10,251 bases of DNA from an uncultured Bordetella sp. (GTDB lineage Bacteria; Pseudomonadota; Gammaproteobacteria; Burkholderiales; Burkholderiaceae_B), in the NCBI GenBank assembly GCA_937881145.1, contig CALGFL010000444.1, positions 1-10,251 on the forward strand, given 5' to 3'. A program made the translations under genes and the position numbers. Below are positions 6,423 through 10,251 of the stretch, in pieces. The notes under the pieces are model-generated. The model was not told where the DNA came from. It saw only the letters and a list, made by a program, of their open reading frames with translations, and did no database searches. Numbering within the stretch: the first letter of the stretch is position 1; every line of letters begins with the position of its first letter.

Positions 6423-7851
6423 CGCTGCGCGCCCGGCGCCTGCGCAGGCGCGGGTCGAAGGCGTCGCGCACCGCGTCGGCGAACAGATTGGCCGCCAGCA
6501 CCAGGGCCAGCATGAAGACGAAGGCCGCGAGCAGCCCCCACCAGATCATCGGGTCGCGCGACATTTCGAAGCGCGACCTGTCTATCATCGAGCCGAACGA
6601 ATTCATGCTCGGGTCCACGCCTATGCCCAGGTAGGACAGCACGGCTTCGTACAGCACCAGGCTGGAAAACTGCAGCACCACGGTGATAAGGATCAGGTGC
6701 ATGACATTGGGCAGCAGGTGCCGGCGCATGATGCGCCAGTTCGAGACGCCGAAGGCGCGCGCCGCCTGCACGTAGTCGAGTTCGCGCAGTTTCAGGGTCT
6801 CGGCCCGCAGCAGGCGGCACAGGCCGTCCCACCCCGTCAGGCCCAGGATCATGCACAGCAGAAAGAGGCGCAGGTCGGCCCGCGACGCCGCGGTGTCGAA
6901 GAACCCGGTGTGGCGGTCGATGTAGACCTGCATCATCAGCGAGCAGGCCGCCACCAGCAGCACGCCCGGAATGGACGTGATGGTGGTGTAGAGATACTGG
7001 ATGACCGCGTCGACGCGGCCCTTGAAGTAGCCCGCCGCGATGCCGAAGAAGATGGCAGGCGGCAGCATGGCGACCGTGGTCAGGCTGCCTATTACCAGCG
7101 CCGTGCGCACGCTTTTCAGGCACTGCCACAGCACGTCGTTGCCGGTGCGGTCGGTGCCCAGCACGTGATAGCCGCTGGCCAGGCCGGCCACCGCGCCGAC
7201 CGCGAGGCACAACGCCGCGACGGTGCAGAACATCGCGCGCCAGGGCAGCTCGGTGCGGTTGCGGCACACCGCGCCCAATGCGCCGCGCCGGCCGCCATGC
7301 CGCCTGGACAAGGCCGCGCACAGGATGGCGCCGGCAAGCGCGGCGGCTGCGACGCCGCCCAGCAGCCCCCCTCCCAGGCGCATGAGAACGTCCGGCAGCC
7401 ATTGCGCGGCCGGATCGGCCAGCTGCACGCCGGCGTACTTCAAGCGCGGGAAATCTCGCACCGGTTCGCCATTCTCCAGCAGGGTCTCTTTGGTGAACGA
7501 GCGCCACGCCAGCGGCGCGGAATACGTCTTCTCGGTGTGCGTAAGGACCGTGGCATCGAGCAGGCCGTCCAGTGCCGAGCGTACCGCGGGCGAATACACC
7601 GCCGGCGCGTTGGCGGCGGCCCCGGGCGAAGGCGGCAGGCGCGGCTGATAATGCATCGAATCGAGCAGGCCTACGATGACCAGCGCCAGCAGCACCGTCG
7701 CCGAGCACATGGCCGGCGCGCTGCGCGCCACCTGCGCCCAGACCGCGCGCAAGTTCGCGCTGCGCGCGACGCGCACCGCATAGGCCACGACGCAGGCCAG
7801 CATCAGAAAGAGCGCGGCGTCGGTCCAGAGCAGGACGGGTTTGAATGGCAT
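6406..7851 (-). CDS. Peptide-type ABC importer permease, long form (YejE/DppC-like)
   Basis: A 481-residue inner-membrane permease of the binding-protein-dependent transport family. The C-terminal half is a standard DppC/YejE core: LGTDRTGNDVL (231-241), the EAA coupling loop in LDYVQAARAFGVSNWRIMRR (358-377) that contacts the ATPase, GVDPSMNSFGSMI (411-423), and an AVRDAFDP ending shared with YejE. The N-terminal half is longer than usual (DppC is about 300 and YejE about 340 residues). It has hydrophobic segments near 8-26, 49-64, 157-180 and 206-226, and a polar, probably periplasmic stretch at about 66-155. The start is the ATG at 7849-7851, 14 bases after the upstream permease stop, with a weak AGAGA ribosome-binding site; longer upstream frames only run antisense to sense in another gene. 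The TGA overlaps the ATG of the following mini-ORF. Confidence 0.93.
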   Translation of the reverse strand: MPFKPVLLWTDAALFLMLACVVAYAVRVARSANLRAVWAQVARSAPAMCSATVLLALVIVGLLDSMHYQPRLPPSPGAAANAPAVYSPAVRSALDGLLDATVLTHTEKTYSAPLAWRSFTKETLLENGEPVRDFPRLKYAGVQLADPAAQWLPDVLMRLGGGLLGGVAAAALAGAILCAALSRRHGGRRGALGAVCRNRTELPWRAMFCTVAALCLAVGAVAGLASGYHVLGTDRTGNDVLWQCLKSVRTALVIGSLTTVAMLPPAIFFGIAAGYFKGRVDAVIQYLYTTITSIPGVLLVAACSLMMQVYIDRHTGFFDTAASRADLRLFLLCMILGLTGWDGLCRLLRAETLKLRELDYVQAARAFGVSNWRIMRRHLLPNVMHLILITVVLQFSSLVLYEAVLSYLGIGVDPSMNSFGSMIDRSRFEMSRDPMIWWGLLAAFVFMLALVLAANLFADAVRDAFDPRLRRRRARSAKGAI

Positions 7852-7865
7852 GCCGGTCTCTATCG

Positions 7866-8843
7866 CTATTCGAAACGCACGCGGGGGTCGACCAGCGTAT
7901 AGGAAACGTCGGCCAGGATCAGGCCCACGATGTACAGGGCCGACCCGAGGAACACCATGGCTCGCACGATGGCGAAGTCCTGCGCGTTGATGGCGTCGAT
8001 GGTGTAGCTGCCCAGGCCCGGAATGCCGAAGAACGATTCGGATATCAGGCTGCCCATGAACAGCAGCGGTATGGCCGACACGGTGCCGGTGAGGATGGGC
8101 AGCATGGCGTTCTTGAGCACGTGGCGAAACAGCACGACGGTTTCCGCAAGGCCCTTGGCCCGGGCCGTGCGCACATAGTCCTTGCCGATCTCTTCGAGGA
8201 ACAGAGTGCGGTAGAAGCGGGCGTTCGAACCCAGGCCAGACACCACGGCCACCGCCACCGGCAGGGCCAGGAACTTGATCGCGTCCCACCCGCCGGCAAA
8301 GCCCGAATAGGGCACCAGGCGCAGGATCTTGGAAAACATCCACTGCCCCGCGATGATGTAGAAAAGCCCCGAGATGGACAGCATCACCACGCAGGCGACC
8401 ACGCCCCAGAAATCCAATCGCGTGGTGTGGAAATACACCAGCATCAGCGCGAAGGCCACGCTGCTCATCAAACCCAGGACAAGCGTGGGCAGGGCCAGCG
8501 CCAGACTGGGGCCCATGCGCGTGCGGATCGCGCGGCCGATATCGTGCCCCGAGTCGGACACGCCGAAATGCATGGCCAGCAGCGGCACCGAGCGCTGGTA
8601 GAAAACCGTATCGGTATAGCGCCGCGCGCCTTGGCCGGCGGCGTTGTAGAACAGCGGCTTGTCGTAACCGTGCTCGGCCTTCCAACGCTGCACCGCCTGC
8701 GGGCTGGCGCGCTGCCCGCCGATAGCCAGGCGCGCCATGTCGTCGGGCGTGTTCACCGCGAAGAACAGCACGAAGGTCAGGAGGTTGACGCCCAGGAGGA
8801 TCAACACGCCGTACATCAGGCGCCGCACGACGTAAGCGATCAT
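7866..8843 (-). CDS. Peptide-type ABC importer permease (YejB/DppB-like)
   Basis: A 325-residue inner-membrane permease that pairs with the longer permease to form the translocation channel. It opens with the family-typical IAYVVRRLMYGVLILLGVN and first membrane helix (about 8-30), then a periplasmic region (about 31-112). Further hydrophobic segments lie near 115-138, 146-166, 188-205, 250-272 and 295-315. The EAA loop is KDYVRTARAKGLAETVVLFR (221-240) followed by HVLKNAMLP. The ending SYTLVDPRVRFE closely resembles the C-terminus of YejB. The ATG (8841-8843) overlaps the TGA of the substrate-binding protein gene as ATGA, and a strong GGGGAGGG ribosome-binding site lies in the end of that gene, so the two are translationally coupled. 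Confidence 0.94.
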   Translation of the reverse strand: MIAYVVRRLMYGVLILLGVNLLTFVLFFAVNTPDDMARLAIGGQRASPQAVQRWKAEHGYDKPLFYNAAGQGARRYTDTVFYQRSVPLLAMHFGVSDSGHDIGRAIRTRMGPSLALALPTLVLGLMSSVAFALMLVYFHTTRLDFWGVVACVVMLSISGLFYIIAGQWMFSKILRLVPYSGFAGGWDAIKFLALPVAVAVVSGLGSNARFYRTLFLEEIGKDYVRTARAKGLAETVVLFRHVLKNAMLPILTGTVSAIPLLFMGSLISESFFGIPGLGSYTIDAINAQDFAIVRAMVFLGSALYIVGLILADVSYTLVDPRVRFE

Positions 8844-10251
8844 GCGCCCTCCCCTGCGTTGTCTGCCATGGCATTCGCGGCGGCGCCCGGCAGCGGCGCC
8901 TGCGCATCGCGGCGCTTGAGCGTGCGCCAGGCGAGCGCCACGGCCAGCAGGCCCGCGAGCGCGAGCAGCGCCAGCGGCCACCAGACGGGCCGGTTCCATT
9001 CGCGCACGCGCTCCACCCGCAGGGCCGGATCGATCTTCATGTACTGCAGAGTGTTGCGCACCATATCGGTGGGCTTGGCATTGCCTACCCACTGCTGATA
9101 AGCCCCGCCCGACAGCGGGAAGTAGCCGAACATCCACGGCGCGTCGTGCTGCACGATGGCCACCATGCGCTGCGCCAGCCTGGCCTTCTGCGGACCGTCG
9201 TCGAGGTATTTCATCTGCTCGAAGAGTTTGTCGAACTCGGGGTTCTCGTAATTGGCGGCGTTTTCGCCGCCATGCTTGACCTTGCCGTTGGGGCCGTAGA
9301 GCAGGAAGAGGAAATTCTCGGCGTCGGGGTAGTCGGCGACCCAACCCCAGGAAAACAGCTGCGCCGCGCCGCTCTGCATCTTGTCCTGGAAGCGGTTGTA
9401 GTCGGTGGCGCGCAGATCGAGCTGGATGCCGATGCGGGCCAGCTGGCGCCGCATCCAGTCGAATTGCGCATCGCCGCCCGTGCCGGCGGCCGAGTCGTAA
9501 AAGAGCACCAGCGGCTGACCCGTCTTGCTGCTGCGGCCGTCGGGATAGCCCGCCTCGGCCAGCAGGCGCCTGGCCACGGCCAGGGACTTGCGCACGGGCT
9601 TGCCGTCAACCAGGTCGTAGACCTGCGGGTCGTAGCCGGCCGGCGGCGGCTCGTAGCCCAGCACGCCGGGCGGCAGCGGGCCGTATGCCACCTGGGCCTG
9701 TCCGTTCTCGAACACGGCCACGTGTTCTTCCCAATCGAAGGCGATGCTGATAGCCAGGCGCAGCTTGCGGTTCTTCTGCGCCTGCTCGGGCGTATCGCCG
9801 CGCCCCACCACCGGGTCGAGCCAATTGAAGCCCATGTACATCTCGGTCATCGCAACCGAGGACGGCAGACGGATGCCGTGCTCGCGATAAAGCCTGGCCT
9901 TGTCGGCAGAATCGCCCGCCGCCACGCGCATGGCCACGCCATAGTCGCCGCGATCGGCCTGGGGAATGTCGTAGTAGCCCTGGATGAACTTGCCGCCCAA
10001 GGGCACCGCCTCTTTTTCGAGGCTGAACACGATGCGGTCGATAAAGGGCGTGGGCTTGCCGCAGTCCGCCAGCAGGCCGCGCTCGCGGTCGCCCGGCGCG
10101 CCTTCGCAGGGATAGGGCTCGCCATGAAAATTGGGATTGCGTTCGAGCACCAGGCGCCGGTTGGGCAGGTTCTGCACCAGCATGTAGGGACCGGTGCCGA
10201 CGGGCCAGGTGTTGAGCGAGAGATCGTGCTCGGCCATTCCGGGCTGGCTGT
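8840..10251 (-). CDS. Extracytoplasmic peptide-binding protein (SBP family 5), N-terminus outside window, C-terminal membrane anchor
   Basis: The frame is open to the right edge, so the signal peptide and N-terminal lobe are missing; the Met at 10237 is internal (preceded by SQPG). About 469 residues are visible. Family 5 hallmarks: WPVGTGPYML, LVLERNPNFHG, then a C-terminal lobe with RKLRLAISIAFDWEE, ARRLLAEAGYPDG, 'WGWVADYPDAENFLFLLYGP' and QHDAPWMFGYFP. It would capture a peptide-like ligand and deliver it to the two permeases that follow. Unusually, a hydrophobic helix PVWWPLALLALAGLLAVALAW (bases about 8927-8992) followed by RTLKRR and a short Ala-rich tail ends the protein, predicting a C-terminal inner-membrane anchor with the tail in the cytoplasm. 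It contains Pro-Pro-Pro at 9641-9649. First gene of the visible importer operon; its promoter lies beyond the window. Two Cys near the visible N-terminus could form a disulfide. Confidence 0.92.
   Translation of the reverse strand, partial: SQPGMAEHDLSLNTWPVGTGPYMLVQNLPNRRLVLERNPNFHGEPYPCEGAPGDRERGLLADCGKPTPFIDRIVFSLEKEAVPLGGKFIQGYYDIPQADRGDYGVAMRVAAGDSADKARLYREHGIRLPSSVAMTEMYMGFNWLDPVVGRGDTPEQAQKNRKLRLAISIAFDWEEHVAVFENGQAQVAYGPLPPGVLGYEPPPAGYDPQVYDLVDGKPVRKSLAVARRLLAEAGYPDGRSSKTGQPLVLFYDSAAGTGGDAQFDWMRRQLARIGIQLDLRATDYNRFQDKMQSGAAQLFSWGWVADYPDAENFLFLLYGPNGKVKHGGENAANYENPEFDKLFEQMKYLDDGPQKARLAQRMVAIVQHDAPWMFGYFPLSGGAYQQWVGNAKPTDMVRNTLQYMKIDPALRVERVREWNRPVWWPLALLALAGLLAVALAWRTLKRRDAQAPLPGAAANAMADNAGEGA

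Larger units (their letters stand above)
6328..6433. repeat. Perfect 35-bp direct repeat spanning a gene junction
   Basis: Positions 6328-6362 and 6399-6433 are identical over 35 bp (offset 71, spacer 36 bp). On the minus strand each copy holds GCGCAGCGCCAAGGGGGCAA, then TATGATCGCGCC: the last permease codons, a Shine-Dalgarno sequence, an overlapping stop/start and the first ATPase codons. Each copy also contains the small palindrome GGCGC-TGC-GCGCC (6350-6362 in the first). The spacer holds CCCCCCAAGGGGG (6365-6377), itself an inverted repeat. The GC-rich, palindromic character resembles short interspersed repeats in related genomes (from memory, unverified). Confidence 0.9.

Noticed and set aside
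6335..7708. A 457-codon minus-strand frame ending at the mini-ORF stop, as a possible permease variant
   Set aside because: Upstream of 6409 it is an out-of-frame Arg/Gly-rich shadow of the permease; only its last 24 codons, from the ATG at 6409, have their own start signals.
4542..7902. Very long plus-strand open frames opposite the ATPase and permease genes (4542-6515 and 5914-7902)
   Set aside because: They are antisense to genes with intact family motifs, have low-complexity His/Arg/Gln-rich translations typical of GC-rich shadow frames, and lack domains or ribosome-binding sites.
6406..8907. A single 833-codon minus-strand frame covering both permeases
   Set aside because: Only the part from 7851 reads as a permease; the upstream part is the wrong frame across the other permease gene. 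The true start is the ATG at 7849-7851.

Overview
The window is GC-rich, densely packed chromosomal DNA that looks betaproteobacterial, most likely Alcaligenaceae (Bordetella/Achromobacter type). The grounds are the lineage-typical families DUF2863, DUF2968 and DUF1178, an EF-P of the arginine-rhamnosylated class next to its EarP glycosyltransferase, and strong G/C third-position bias. This is recognition from memory; no database search was run. I see no phage, transposase, CRISPR array, tRNA or rRNA. The window is mostly ordinary core chromosome with one unusual gene junction.

Layout. Positions 1-2924 read on the plus strand: the 3' part of a DUF2863 gene, earP starting on the very next base after its stop, then efp behind its own probable promoter and a leader holding a 15-bp tandem repeat. 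A strong intrinsic terminator closes the unit. Everything from 2963 to the right edge reads on the minus strand. In transcription order (right to left) this is a four-gene oligopeptide-type ABC importer of the yejABEF layout: substrate-binding protein (N-terminus outside the window), permease, a second and unusually long permease, and a double-ATPase. After it come an outer-membrane-type lipoprotein of the DUF2968 family and a small zinc-ribbon-like DUF1178 protein.

How the genes work together. EarP transfers rhamnose from dTDP-rhamnose to Arg32 of EF-P, which activates EF-P to rescue ribosomes stalled at polyproline; enzyme and substrate are neighbours here. The importer genes are packed with stop/start overlaps, as expected for subunits made in fixed ratio. 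The binding protein appears to be membrane-anchored by a C-terminal helix and contains a Pro-Pro-Pro motif, which would make it a potential EF-P client.

The most unusual spot is the permease/ATPase junction (6328-6433). A perfect 35-bp direct repeat, offset by 71 bp, duplicates the Shine-Dalgarno sequence, the overlapping stop/start and the first ATPase codons. The result is a 24-codon mini-ORF inserted between the two genes with an ATGA overlap at each end. A segment in its middle is complementary to both Shine-Dalgarno copies, so two mutually exclusive stems can be drawn. This could be a translational-coupling device or simply the scar of a repeat-element duplication.
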